From the NCBI GenBank assembly GCA_018402565.1, contig JAGYIQ010000002.1, positions 372,001 through 436,000 of the forward strand: a DNA stretch of 64,000 bases, in the 5' to 3' direction. Position numbers and translations under genes: made by a program. The notes beneath the pieces were generated by a model that saw only the letters and a program-made list of their open reading frames with translations, made no database searches and was not told the origin of the DNA. Origin of the DNA: Pirellulaceae bacterium (lineage in GTDB: Bacteria; Planctomycetota; Planctomycetia; Pirellulales; Pirellulaceae). Each line of letters begins with the position of its first letter. The stretch's first letter is position 1. This document shows positions 16,521-25,135 of this stretch, in pieces.

Positions 16521-17714
16521 TTAGCGTGGCTTTTTCTTGCCCGAGCCGGCTTTGGCTGCCGCGGGCTTTTCGGACGCTGCGGACTTGACGTTGGTTGGCT
16601 TCTTACCCGCCGGGGGGGCCGGAGATTTGGCTGCGGGCTTGGCAGTTGACTTGGGCGCGGCCGACTTGGCAGCCGGAGCGGCCGACTTGGCAGCGACGGG
16701 TTTGGTCGTCGCGGCCTTGGCGGGAGAAGCCTTGCTGTCGACCACCGCCGACTCGGCTTTCTCTTTGACGTTGGTGGCCAAATGCTTCGGGTTGCCGGCT
16801 TGATCGCCACCCGATTTAGCACCGCTGGGCTTGCCACCCCCCGTGCGCTTATCCGCCGGACTCGCCGCATTTTCCGCCCCGTCTGCCACGGAAGACTTCT
16901 TGCCGGCGGAGGCCTTGCTGTTGGTGGCGTTTCCGGTCCCCACTGCGGCGGCACTACTGCTTGCCTTGCTGCTGTCGGGCTTGCCGGCTGCGGCCTTGGG
17001 CGGGGAGGCCTTGGGCGGGGAGGCCTTGGGCACCTGGCCGGCCGCTTCCAAGCGTTTGAAGGCGTCGGGGCTGACCTCTTTCACCCGAGCCATGATCTGT
17101 TTGTCGTGGGGCGCCTGGTTAAATTCAACGGCAAATTGGTGCATCGTCGAAAAGAACTCGGGGCCTTTGGTCTTCGGCACCGCTCGTTCGAAGCCAGGAA
17201 TCGTGCCTGTTTCTTTCTCCTTGGGCGTCACCAGGCCGAGCGTCTCGGCAAAGTTGAGGCTGGCGTCACAGGTGGGTATCTTGTGGCCGCCAAACGAATT
17301 TTGCACCAAGTAAGCAACGACAAACGGCGTGATCCCTTTGTATTTTTCCAACTGAGCCACCACCTTGCCTTGATTTTCTTTTAGAAGAAAATCCAATTCA
17401 AAGACATAATGGGCTTCAAAGATGGAATGCAACGCCAACTTGAGGCGTTCGACCGCGACTTGTGGGTCACTCAAACCGGCGGATAACTCGCACAATTCCT
17501 GGGTCGTCGTGACGCGGATCTCGTTCCAATCCGAGTACTGCTCCAACCGCGCAAAGGCTTCGTCAGCGGCCGCGAAGGACGAGTTCTCCAACAGGCAGGC
17601 GTACAACAAGTTTTCCAGCACACTGCGACTGGCCGGTGGACTGACCGCCGGATAATGCTTCTTTGCCACCTTGACCAACTTGGCAATGATCGCCGTTCGA
17701 TTTTCACCACTCAT
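16521..17714 (-). CDS. Endonuclease-III-fold protein without catalytic Lys, H1-like tail
   Basis: 397 residues. Residues 1-215 resemble the HhH-GPD fold of endonuclease III: LENLLYACLLENSSFAAADEAF (where Nth has its LLSAQ region), then KGITPFVVAYLVQNSFGG and IPTCDASLNFAETLGL, matching the Nth region PGVGRKTANVVLN and VDTHIFRV. The position of the Nth catalytic lysine is Phe131 here and the hairpin glycines are partly lost; Asp150 is near the place of the catalytic aspartate. No C-terminal Cys cluster for the iron-sulfur centre is present. Residues ~230-397 are a low-complexity Ala/Lys/Pro/Ser tail (KASPPKASPPKAAAG, KPAAKSPAPP) like bacterial histone-H1 tails. A DNA-binding rather than glycosylase role is inferred. 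It lies between rbfA and the membrane/ABC genes on one strand. Confidence 0.7.
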   Translation of the reverse strand: MSGENRTAIIAKLVKVAKKHYPAVSPPASRSVLENLLYACLLENSSFAAADEAFARLEQYSDWNEIRVTTTQELCELSAGLSDPQVAVERLKLALHSIFEAHYVFELDFLLKENQGKVVAQLEKYKGITPFVVAYLVQNSFGGHKIPTCDASLNFAETLGLVTPKEKETGTIPGFERAVPKTKGPEFFSTMHQFAVEFNQAPHDKQIMARVKEVSPDAFKRLEAAGQVPKASPPKASPPKAAAGKPDSSKASSSAAAVGTGNATNSKASAGKKSSVADGAENAASPADKRTGGGKPSGAKSGGDQAGNPKHLATNVKEKAESAVVDSKASPAKAATTKPVAAKSAAPAAKSAAPKSTAKPAAKSPAPPAGKKPTNVKSAASEKPAAAKAGSGKKKPR

Positions 17715-17889
17715 CGGAGCACTTTCTCTACTGGTTTACCTTCCAAGACATCCGCCATCCCTCCGGCGTCCGTGTCCCCACTGACCAACGTTTTTGCCAG
17801 TCGCGTTTCCCCAACGACCAAACCATGCCGCCGCCTCTCCCCATTCCGGACACCGCCACTCAGACCCCCGCCACTCAGGCCAGCCGCAG

Positions 17890-18342
17890 TCAGGTCGCCG
17901 TTTCACGCGGCGTTCCCTCGTCGCCACTACCCGACTCGTGATCGTCCATGGCCAAGTCAGCCGACGAAACCGGCGAATTGGGGTCTTCGGCCGAGCCCGC
18001 TTCACGGCGGATCTGGTTGAGCAGTTCGGCGACTTTGAGCGAATTTTTGACCCCTTTATCGATTTCAAACGCCAGGCGAGGAATGTAGCGGGTCTCGATC
18101 CGCTGCCCAACTCTCTGTTGTAAGAAGCCGGCCGAGTTTCGTAGTCCATGCAGGCACAGGGCCTCCTTGGCCGCATCGCCCATGACCGAAATGAACACTT
18201 TGGCATTTCGCATGTCACCCGAGACTTCAACTCGAGTCACCGTGACATCACTAACCCGCGGGTCGCGCAACTCCAGCAGGATGGCCGTGCTGACCACCTC
18301 TCGAATGGCTTCCGCGGCTTTTAAGACTCGGCGAGAACTCAT
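17890..18342 (-). CDS. rbfA: Ribosome-binding factor A
   Basis: A 150-residue protein with the type-II KH-like RbfA fold: an N-terminal helix SSRRVLKAAEAIREVVSTAIL, the LRDPRV segment, TVTRVEVSGDMRNAKVFISV and RIETRYIPRLAFEIDKGV, which are the conserved stretches of the family. It matures the 5' end of 16S rRNA in the 30S subunit, mainly at low temperature. The ATG at 18342 has AAGG upstream; the longer frame has no family similarity. The acidic C-terminal tail (SAEDPNSPVSSADLAMDDHE) is an extension beyond the usual ~120 residues. It follows infB by 102 bp, the classic nusA-infB-rbfA order. Confidence 0.92.
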   Translation of the reverse strand: MSSRRVLKAAEAIREVVSTAILLELRDPRVSDVTVTRVEVSGDMRNAKVFISVMGDAAKEALCLHGLRNSAGFLQQRVGQRIETRYIPRLAFEIDKGVKNSLKVAELLNQIRREAGSAEDPNSPVSSADLAMDDHESGSGDEGTPRETAT

Positions 18343-18444
18343 GCAACCTTCAACTGGGACAAAATTGGGCTCAGGGGAAACCAGCACCGCAGCCGCGGGG
18401 GACGTCCCCGGGGCTGCGACCGCAACGTTTTCACTCGGGGCAGA

Positions 18445-21381
18445 CTACAGGGTACGAGCGACCTCTTCGATGCGATAGGCTTCCAACATGTCGCCCTCTT
18501 TCACATCGTTGAAACCGGCCAGTTTAAGACCACACTCCATACCCTTGTTGACTTCCTTGACATCATCTTTCTCACGCTTCAAGGATTCCATGGCGTAATC
18601 ACCGACGATGCGGTTATCGCGAATCACGCGGATACGCGAACCTCGCTGGATACTGCCCCGCATAACACGGCAGCCGGCAATCGTCCCCATGCGACTGACA
18701 TTGAACGTTCGGAGGACCAACAGGGCCCCCAGTTCCACGGCCTGCTCTTCGGGCTTGAGTTTCCCTTCCAGCGTGGCTTTGATGTCGTCGGCAACCTTGT
18801 AAATGATTTCGTAGCGACGGACTTCCACCTGCAGATCCTCGGACAGGCTGCGAGCGTTCTCGTCGGGCACGACGTTGAAGCCGATAATGACGGCATCCGA
18901 GGCCTGCGCCAGACGGACGTCGCCAACGGTGATGCCGCCGACCAGTGCTTGCAGGATCCGAATCTTGACTTCTGGATGATCCAGCTTGCCCAATTCTTTC
19001 CGCAGGGCTTCGATCGAGCCGCGTGCATCGGCGCGGAGCACCAAGTTGAGCGTGACGACCTCTTTTTGGGAGCCAGCCAAGTCGCCAGCTTCCAAACGCT
19101 GTTGGAACTCCTCCAACGAAACGCGTTTGGTGATCCCCGAGAGCGATTGATCGCGTTCCGCCGCTTCCCGCTGGGCCGCAATCTCGCGGGCCTTGGTAAT
19201 GTCGTCGACCACCCAGAGCTTCTCGCCCGCGTCAGGGGCGCGATCCAAACCGGTAATATTGACCGGCACGGACGGACCAGCCTCCTCGACCCGCTGGCTG
19301 GGCTTGAGCGTATCGTACATCGCTTTGACGCGACCATACGACGTGCCGCAGAGGACGATATCGCCCACTCGCAGGGTACCATTCTGCACGACCACCTTGG
19401 CCACCACGCCGCGGTCCGGATCCTGTTGAGACTCCAGACAGGTTCCCACTGCCGCCCGCTGCGGATTGGCCTTGAATTCGTACAATTCCGCCGTCGTCAG
19501 GATGGTCTCCAGCAAGTCGTCCAAGCCAACTTTCGTAATGGCACTGGTCTGCACCACTTCGACCTCGCCACCCCACTGCGAAGGCATCAACTCCTGGGCG
19601 GCCAATTGCTGCAGTACTCGATCCGGGTTGGCGCCCGGCAGATCGATCTTGTTCATCGCCACAATGATCGGCACACCCGCCGCTTTGGCGTGGCTGATGG
19701 CCTCTTCCGTCTGGGGCATGATGCCGTCGTCCGCGGCCACCACCAAGACGGCGATGTCGGTGACATTGGCACCACGAGCTCGCATTTCGGTAAAGGCCTC
19801 GTGACCCGGCGTATCGACAAAGGAGATCCGCCGACCTTCCCGCTCAACCGTGTACGCGCGGATGTGCTGGGTGATTCCACCCGCTTCGCCCGACACGACA
19901 TCGATCCCGATCAGGGCATCCAGCAAGGAGGTCTTGCCGTGATCGACGTGACCCAAGAACGTGACGATAGGCGGCCGCCCGACCCGATCTTCGTCGGCAT
20001 CCTCGCCCTCCAGTCCCGTAAGCGTTTCGTCCTCTAACGACTGGGCCTGGCGAATCTCGACGTCGACCTCCAAAGCCGCCACCAACAACTCGACCACTTC
20101 AAAGTCCAGCGTCGAGTTAATATTGACTGATCCGCCCAGCCCCAAGTCCATCATCAGGACCTTGAGCACCTGACCGGCGGAGACGCCGGCCGTCTCGGAG
20201 AACGAGCGAACCGAGCAGGGCAACTCCAGCACGGGGCTCTCTTTTCGCGGAGCCGCCGTATTGACCGAGGCCGATGCACGAACACGCCGTCGACGCATGC
20301 GGAGCGGTGAATCGTCGTCGCCAAACCGCGAGTTCAGCACCTTGCGTTCGACGCGTTTCTCGCGTTTCTGACGGGTCGAGCCGACCCCTGAGTCCACGAC
20401 CTCCGTTTCGGCCTCCCCCTTGCCCTTGACCTTCCGCCGTCGATCGGCAGTGGTCGACGGGTCCAGTACCGGTGGCTGCTGCCCCGGGGCCAGAGCCGGT
20501 CCCTTTTTCGTCTTTTTGGAGGCAGACTCCGTAAAGGCAGCCAACGGGAGTGCCGAGTTCCCATGACGCTTGACTCGGGCAATCGCCTCCTGAGGCAAGG
20601 CCATGTCCGGCTTGATTACCTTCTCCGCCGGCTCGGTGGGTACCGGCGTCGGCTGCTTGACCTTGGGCATTGAAGCCAAACGACCAATCGGCAGTTTGGG
20701 GCGCTCCGCCTTGCGATCTTCTCGCCGAGCCTCGCTGGTTTCATCGTCCTTTTTCGCCGGACGTCGATCGAGATTTCGAATCGGGCCCCCGCGATTCATG
20801 AGCAAATTCGCTCGCGCTTGACCCAATGGGCTCCGACCCGGTGCCGCCGCCTGTGGCGGTCGACTCGCCTCGGCAACCGCCCGACCATCCGTCACGTCGG
20901 CCGCCGCATCTTCCACATCATCGCTCGCTCCAGCACCTTTGGCTGCTCCCAGCGAAGCGGTGGAATCGACCTCTTCCGCAACGTCCGACTCCATCAGCGG
21001 AGCCGCCGGGGCCTCGGCAACCGCCTGGCCTTCGGCCACAACCGACGCTACCGAAGAATCCGCAGCTGCGCTCTCTCCAATCGCCCGTCCGGCCGTCCGC
21101 TTGGGACGATCCAACACCTTGGGCCGATCACTCAGCCGCATGCGATCAAGAGCCGACAGCGGACGCGCCGCTGGAGGAGGACTCGCCGTGGCCGCCGCGG
21201 CCTGAGCCGGCGCCTTCTCCGTCGAAGAATCCAGATATTTCTTAATCTTCGCGATTTCTTCATCCGACAAACTGGCTAACGCCGAGCCCTTGCCGTGCAC
21301 GCCCAGCTTTTCGCAGACGTCCAGGAGGGCTTTGTTGTCCATGCCAAGATCTTTGGCAAACGTATAAATCCTTATCGCCAC
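18445..21381 (-). CDS. infB: Translation initiation factor IF-2
   Basis: 978 residues from a GTG at 21381, chosen because the conserved IF-2 N-terminus (V/M)AIRIYTFAKDLGMDNKALLD starts there and AGGAAGG precedes it. A long low-complexity linker (about 55-390) with basic patches follows, then a second IF2_N-like domain, and the GTPase domain with G1 motif GHVDHGKT at 477-484, G3 VDTPGHEAF and G4 NKID. The C-terminal half (domains II-IV) ends with the fMet-tRNA-binding region CGLKLAGFNDVKEGDMLEAY. IF-2 positions initiator tRNA on the 30S subunit and promotes subunit joining. It is downstream of nusA on the same strand; the 302-bp gap lacks the ylxR gene that often lies here and instead carries a 17-bp tandem array. 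Confidence 0.97.
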   Translation of the reverse strand: MAIRIYTFAKDLGMDNKALLDVCEKLGVHGKGSALASLSDEEIAKIKKYLDSSTEKAPAQAAAATASPPPAARPLSALDRMRLSDRPKVLDRPKRTAGRAIGESAAADSSVASVVAEGQAVAEAPAAPLMESDVAEEVDSTASLGAAKGAGASDDVEDAAADVTDGRAVAEASRPPQAAAPGRSPLGQARANLLMNRGGPIRNLDRRPAKKDDETSEARREDRKAERPKLPIGRLASMPKVKQPTPVPTEPAEKVIKPDMALPQEAIARVKRHGNSALPLAAFTESASKKTKKGPALAPGQQPPVLDPSTTADRRRKVKGKGEAETEVVDSGVGSTRQKREKRVERKVLNSRFGDDDSPLRMRRRRVRASASVNTAAPRKESPVLELPCSVRSFSETAGVSAGQVLKVLMMDLGLGGSVNINSTLDFEVVELLVAALEVDVEIRQAQSLEDETLTGLEGEDADEDRVGRPPIVTFLGHVDHGKTSLLDALIGIDVVSGEAGGITQHIRAYTVEREGRRISFVDTPGHEAFTEMRARGANVTDIAVLVVAADDGIMPQTEEAISHAKAAGVPIIVAMNKIDLPGANPDRVLQQLAAQELMPSQWGGEVEVVQTSAITKVGLDDLLETILTTAELYEFKANPQRAAVGTCLESQQDPDRGVVAKVVVQNGTLRVGDIVLCGTSYGRVKAMYDTLKPSQRVEEAGPSVPVNITGLDRAPDAGEKLWVVDDITKAREIAAQREAAERDQSLSGITKRVSLEEFQQRLEAGDLAGSQKEVVTLNLVLRADARGSIEALRKELGKLDHPEVKIRILQALVGGITVGDVRLAQASDAVIIGFNVVPDENARSLSEDLQVEVRRYEIIYKVADDIKATLEGKLKPEEQAVELGALLVLRTFNVSRMGTIAGCRVMRGSIQRGSRIRVIRDNRIVGDYAMESLKREKDDVKEVNKGMECGLKLAGFNDVKEGDMLEAYRIEEVARTL

Positions 21382-21531
21382 CGCGAGAGGCCTTCCTCTT
21401 TGATTGGTCTCGATCCACTCCGCCGTACCACGGCAGAGACTCACCTCGGGTTCACATCTCTGTCAACTCCAGCACTTCACACCACCCACATCCACTAATT
21501 CGTTTGTTTGAAGACTCAGCTCCCTCAATTG

Positions 21532-21628
21532 GCCCGTTCACTCAGTTTGCCCACTCACTCAACTTGCCCACTCACTCAACTTGCCCACTCACTCAGTTTG
21601 CCCGTTCACTCAACTTGCCCGTTCACTG
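21532..21628. repeat. 17-bp tandem array between nusA and infB
   Basis: Five full copies and one partial copy of a 17-bp unit, typically GCCCACTCACTCAACTT with variants GTTCACTCA and CAGTTT. The array lies about 55 bp beyond the nusA stop and 150 bp before the infB start in the direction of transcription. A segment at the nusA stop, GAGCTGAGTGGCC on the coding strand, faintly resembles the unit. Confidence 0.9.
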
Positions 21629-21683
21629 GCAATCGCCAACCCCTGGGATCGGCTCTCACCACCCCAACTTGGCCGCAGGCCAC

Positions 21684-23009
21684 TCAGCTCGGGACACTCG
21701 GCGATTCCCCTTCCACCGGTCCAACCCCCGCAGATGGGCCAGCTCCCGCAGATGGGCCAGCCCCTACAGATGGGCCAGCTCCTACAGACGGCTCGATCCC
21801 CGCGGCCGACTCGGGCCCGACCCCCGGCTTGATCCGCACACGGGTATCGGACCCAGCCTTCTCGGCTGCTTCGGCCATCTCCTCAGCCGTCGTGACAATA
21901 TTGTCGACCTGATCCTCAGACAACTCACCCATGGCCATCAAATCATCCGGCTCGATGACCGACAAATCGCCATAGGACAAGTAGCCTTCTCCGACCAATT
22001 GATTCGCCAAATCTTCCGTAATTCCCTCGATTTGGCAGAAACCGGCCACGGCTTTTTCAATCTGCTTCTCCAACTCCTCCTGCGTCATGATCTCGATGTC
22101 CCAGCCGACCAACTTGCTGGCCAAACGCACGTTCTGACCGCGTTTGCCGATGGCCAAACTGAGATGATCCTCTTTGACCAACACGATCGCACGACCCAAC
22201 ATTTGACAGAGGATCACCTCTTCAACTTCGGCCGGCTTGAGCGCGTTGGTAATCAGGTTCTGTGGATCGGTGTCCCAACGAACAATATCAATCTGTTCGC
22301 CGCCCAACTCCTCTTTGATCGTGCGAATTCGACTGCCGCGAACACCGACACAGGCCCCCACGCAGTCGACCTGCTGGTCGTCACTGCTGACCGCCACTTT
22401 GCTGCGGTGGCCCGGCTCACGGGACACCGCATTGATCTTGATCACCCCCTCGGCAATCTCGGGGATTTCCTGCTCGAATAGCCGCTGGACCAACTTGGGC
22501 CGCGTCCGACTCAGCACCACCTTGACCCGTGAACCCTGGGCCCGCACGTCCGTTACGATGGCCTCGATCCGCTGATTCGGATGGAACGACTCCTTGGGAA
22601 TCTGCTCACTCCGCGGCAAAATCGCCTCGACTGGCCCCAGGGCGACCGTGGTAACCCCACCCTCGTTTCGCTGCACCACCCCCGAGACCAACTCGTTCAT
22701 CTGCGCCTGAAACTCTTCGATCAACGCGTCTCGTTCGGCCTCGCGGAGCTTTTGGATGATGACCTGCTTGGCCGTCTGCGCACCAATCCGCCCGACCACT
22801 TCCTCATATTCCAGGTTGGTTCCGTCGCAGTCGCCCGTAATTTCGCCCTTTTCCCGGTCGATCTGGAAGACAATGCTGGCCTCTTCGCCGTAGTGCTTCC
22901 GAGCGGCCGTCACCAAGGCAGCCTCGATGGCGCGAAACACGACCTCCTTTTCGATATTCTTGTCCCGGTGCATCGAATCGACAATTCTCAGCAAATCACT
23001 GGGCTTCAT
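21684..23009 (-). CDS. nusA: Transcription factor NusA
   Basis: 441 residues. The N-terminal RNA polymerase-binding domain begins KPSDLLRIVDSMHRDKNIEKEVVF; the S1 domain (about 130-200) and the two KH domains follow (RPKLVQRLFEQEIPEI, GACVGVRGSRIRTI, then AIGKRGQNVRLASKL). A helix-hairpin-helix-like C-terminal part (about 345-395, CQIEGITEDLANQLVGEGYLSYGDL) is present. NusA modulates pausing, termination and antitermination. AGGGAAGG precedes the ATG. The last ~45 residues are a repeat-encoded Gly/Ala/Pro/Ser/Val tail (GAGPSVGAGPSAG) not found in ordinary NusA. No rimP gene is adjacent upstream. The gene heads the nusA-infB-rbfA run. Confidence 0.96.
   Translation of the reverse strand: MKPSDLLRIVDSMHRDKNIEKEVVFRAIEAALVTAARKHYGEEASIVFQIDREKGEITGDCDGTNLEYEEVVGRIGAQTAKQVIIQKLREAERDALIEEFQAQMNELVSGVVQRNEGGVTTVALGPVEAILPRSEQIPKESFHPNQRIEAIVTDVRAQGSRVKVVLSRTRPKLVQRLFEQEIPEIAEGVIKINAVSREPGHRSKVAVSSDDQQVDCVGACVGVRGSRIRTIKEELGGEQIDIVRWDTDPQNLITNALKPAEVEEVILCQMLGRAIVLVKEDHLSLAIGKRGQNVRLASKLVGWDIEIMTQEELEKQIEKAVAGFCQIEGITEDLANQLVGEGYLSYGDLSVIEPDDLMAMGELSEDQVDNIVTTAEEMAEAAEKAGSDTRVRIKPGVGPESAAGIEPSVGAGPSVGAGPSAGAGPSAGVGPVEGESPSVPS
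21728..21798. repeat. 18-bp coding repeats in the nusA tail
   Basis: About 3.5 copies of an 18-bp unit such as CCCGCAGATGGGCCAGCT, in frame (period 6 codons), encode the PSVGAG/PSAGAG tail of NusA. Because the unit is a multiple of three the frame is kept and copy number can vary without inactivating the protein. Confidence 0.85.
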
Positions 23010-23593
23010 TGAATTCCTTCCCTAACTTTCGACGCGCGGTCGCACCTATTCAACCAAGTATTTACCAAACAGGCTTTCGCCAACCCCCAAAACAAAAACA
23101 CCGCCGGATCCCCCCAACGGCATGCCCACTGTGGCCTCCCGCTGACGTTCACCGCCGGACAACTGATGGGCCAGCATCTCCGGCAACCCCCAGACCCAAA
23201 AGCCTGGCAAATCGCCGTACCCGCTGCTCCCAAACCGGAGTCTCAGGGGCATGCTCCGCTCCGGCAACCCGAAACGCAACACACTGAGGACACGACTTAC
23301 AGCATCGAATACTCCCGAGGAAATTTCGAGTCACTCCAGCCGCCGGCCGGCACCTGGGTCAGGCCACACACCCCAACCAACCCAGACAACCAACCAACCC
23401 AGACAACCAACGAACCCAGCCAATCACCACAAGCCCCGACCCGTGGCACGCCCCTTTACGAGGCGTGCAACTTGCGTCAAAATACCCCACCCGGAGGAAT
23501 CTCGCCGCCTGACGAGCCCTGGTGTGCTTATCCTACCGCCCTCGGTAGGTGGCGTCAATCATCAAGTCACACGTTTCTTTCTGAAATTTGGGC
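23010..23593. other. Divergent intergenic region upstream of nusA and rpmJ
   Basis: This 584-bp stretch contains no convincing gene. It holds a 17-bp tandem array at 23373-23423 and Pro/Thr/Gln-rich chance frames. The nusA ribosome binding site is at its left edge and the rpmJ promoter begins right after it. I found no good nusA promoter. Confidence 0.5.
23373..23423. repeat. 17-bp tandem array, three copies
   Basis: Two identical copies of CCAACCAACCCAGACAA (23373-23389 and 23390-23406) and a third diverged copy (23407-23423). It lies about 170 bp upstream of the rpmJ promoter. Confidence 0.85.
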
Positions 23594-23623
23594 TTGAAAG
23601 GTCCGACTAGTAGTCTCTATACT
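23594..23623 (+). promoter_or_regulatory. Promoter of the alpha ribosomal operon
   Basis: TTGAAA (23594-23599) and TATACT (23618-23623) are separated by 18 bp, a good vegetative promoter. Transcription would start near 23630, leaving a ~66-nt leader before rpmJ. Confidence 0.7.
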
Positions 23624-23695
23624 ACCGGGCTTCCCAAAAAACGACCTCGCACGAAAATGCAGGCTCGAGAGCAGATAGCATCAAGGAACAAAACG

Positions 23696-23809
23696 ATGAA
23701 GGTACGTGCTAGCGTCAAGCGTATTTGCGACCATTGCAAAGTGGTCCGCCGCCGTGGGCGGATTTACGTGATCTGCGTGAACCCACGACACAAGCAACGC
23801 CAAGGTTAA
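23696..23809 (+). CDS. rpmJ: Ribosomal protein L36
   Basis: The 37-residue L36 protein, complete. The zinc-binding residues are visible: C11 and C14 (CDHC), C27 and H32 (CVNPRH), so this is the zinc-containing form. It belongs to the large subunit. The start ATG at 23696 follows GGAACAAAACG; an upstream extension of the frame has no similarity. It opens the alpha operon here, apparently without secY, map or infA in front. Its last two codons and stop form part of the first unit of a 15-bp tandem array. Confidence 0.95.
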   Translation: MKVRASVKRICDHCKVVRRRGRIYVICVNPRHKQRQG

Positions 23810-23909
23810 CTTGGCCAGGGTTAATCTTGCCAGGGTTAATCTCGCTGGGGCTAATTTGGCTGGGGCTAATTTGGCTGGGGCTAATTTGGCCGGGGTTAAT
23901 TTGGTCGGG
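23802..23909. repeat. 15-bp tandem array seeded at the rpmJ stop
   Basis: Seven units of 15 bp with consensus GGGGCTAATTTGGCT. The first unit, AAGGTTAACTTGGCC (23802-23816), contains the end of the last rpmJ codons and the TAA stop. The central units are identical; the outer ones diverge. The array fills about half of the rpmJ-rpsM gap and reads as repeated pentapeptides in one plus-strand frame. Confidence 0.92.
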
Positions 23910-24048
23910 GTCGAGCCCGATGGTATCGGGGTGAAGAAAATCGTGAAGCGACTGGGTTGGTTGTTTTCACGCGCGATTGGGCACAGGAATACACAGGACG
24001 CCTGACGGCAGGTGTCATCCGCTGAGTGAAGTTGGAGCAAGAACTAAG

Positions 24049-24432
24049 ATGCCACGTTTGTTGGGTGTTGACATTCCGAATGATAAGCGATCGGTAATTT
24101 CGCTGACTTACCTGTACGGGGTCGGCCCGGTGGTTGCTCGTGAATTGTGCCAGAAGGCGGGCATCAATCCCGATAAGCTGGCACGCGAGATCAACGACGA
24201 AGAGCTGGCACGTCTGTCGGGCTTGCTGGAGACCGACTACACCGTCGAGGGTCCGCTGCGTCGCCAGGTCAGCCAGAACATCGCGCGACTGCGGGAAATC
24301 AAGTGTTACCGCGGCATTCGCCACCGCGTGAGTCTGCCGGTGCGTGGTCAACGAACCAAAACCAATGCTCGGACACGCAAGGGTCCGCGCAAGACCGTCG
24401 CCGGCAAGAAGGGCGTCAAGGATCTACGTTAA
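24049..24432 (+). CDS. rpsM: Ribosomal protein S13
   Basis: 127 residues, normal length. The sequence [20 protein letters not shown] followed by LYGVG, the helix-two-turn-helix region and the basic tail [20 protein letters not shown] are diagnostic of S13, which sits in the 30S head and contacts the A- and P-site tRNAs and the subunit bridges. The ATG at 24049 is preceded by GTTGGAGCAAG. The last three codons and stop (GATCTACGTTAA) are the beginning of a 17-bp tandem array. Confidence 0.97.
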   Translation: MPRLLGVDIPNDKRSVISLTYLYGVGPVVARELCQKAGINPDKLAREINDEELARLSGLLETDYTVEGPLRRQVSQNIARLREIKCYRGIRHRVSLPVRGQRTKTNARTRKGPRKTVAGKKGVKDLR

Positions 24433-24488
24433 TACGGGATCTGCGTTAATTCGGGATCTGCGTGAATACAGGATCTGCTTTAAGCCGG
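24421..24488. repeat. 17-bp tandem array seeded at the rpsM stop
   Basis: Four units of 17 bp: 24421-24437, 24438-24454, 24455-24471 and 24472-24488, consensus GATCTGCGTTAATACGG. The first unit is made from the final codons Asp-Leu-Arg and the stop of rpsM plus five bases. The later copies therefore repeat a stop-codon-like TAA or TGA downstream. Confidence 0.92.
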
Positions 24489-24499
24489 TTCAAAATCGC

Positions 24500-24545
24500 A
24501 AATCAAGTCAGCAGCAAATCAAGCCAGCAACCAATCAAGTCAGTG
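24500..24545. repeat. 16-bp tandem array before rpsK
   Basis: Nearly three units, AAATCAAGTCAGCAGC, AAATCAAGCCAGCAAC and CAATCAAGTCAGTG. The array lies directly upstream of the rpsK ribosome binding site and has no sequence relation to the 17-bp array 12 bp before it. Confidence 0.85.
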
Positions 24546-24567
24546 TTTTCCTCAGGAGTAGCCACAC

Positions 24568-24948
24568 GTGGCAAAAACCAAAAAACGAAAGATTCGTCGC
24601 AATGTGACTGTCGGTGTCGTGCATATCAACGCCACCTTCAACAACACGATTGTGACCATTACCGACCTCAAGGGCGACACCTTGTGTTGGGGAACGGCGG
24701 GCACGTCGGGCTTCAAAGGAAGCCGTAAGAGCACGCCGTTTGCTGGGCAATGTGCGGCTCAACAGGCCGCCGAGAAGGCCGTCAAGTTCGGCATGCGAGA
24801 ATGCGAAGTCCGCGTGAAGGGCCCCGGCAGCGGTCGCGAGAGCGCGATCACTTCGCTGCAAGCCGCTGGTTTGGCTGTCAAGATCATCGAGGATTGCACT
24901 CCCATTCCGCACAATGGCTGCCGCCCGCGGAAGAAGCGTCGCGTCTAA
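24568..24948 (+). CDS. rpsK: Ribosomal protein S11
   Basis: 126 residues from a GTG start with CTCAGGAG upstream. Diagnostic stretches include [38 protein letters not shown] and the C-terminal [16 protein letters not shown], which is nearly invariant in S11. S11 is in the 30S platform near the mRNA exit site. It is followed not by rpsD, as in many bacteria, but by 302 bp of repeats and then rpoA. Confidence 0.97.
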   Translation: MAKTKKRKIRRNVTVGVVHINATFNNTIVTITDLKGDTLCWGTAGTSGFKGSRKSTPFAGQCAAQQAAEKAVKFGMRECEVRVKGPGSGRESAITSLQAAGLAVKIIEDCTPIPHNGCRPRKKRRV

Positions 24949-25015
24949 TACAGTCCGCGTATGACGGATCTGCTGGAGCAGATCGGTCTTCGCAGGATTG
25001 CCAATGGCGCACGCC

Positions 25016-25060
25016 GTAATGGCAGGATCGGTAATGGCAGGATCGGTAACAGCAGGGGCG
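25016..25060. repeat. 15-bp tandem array, three copies
   Basis: Two identical units GTAATGGCAGGATCG and a third, GTAACAGCAGGGGCG. A further loose copy can be seen just upstream (GCAGGATTGCCAATGGC). The array lies about 70 bp after the rpsK stop. Confidence 0.85.
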
Positions 25061-25135
25061 TTTTTTTGGGTTCGGTCCGAATGGGTTAGTGGCGATTTTG
25101 CTGCGACTCACTCCGAACCACTCCCACCCTCTCCA

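Noticed and set aside
23315..23345. GAGGAAATTT motif reminiscent of an RNase P RNA box
   Set aside because: The other conserved RNase P RNA segments are absent in the surrounding 400 bp.
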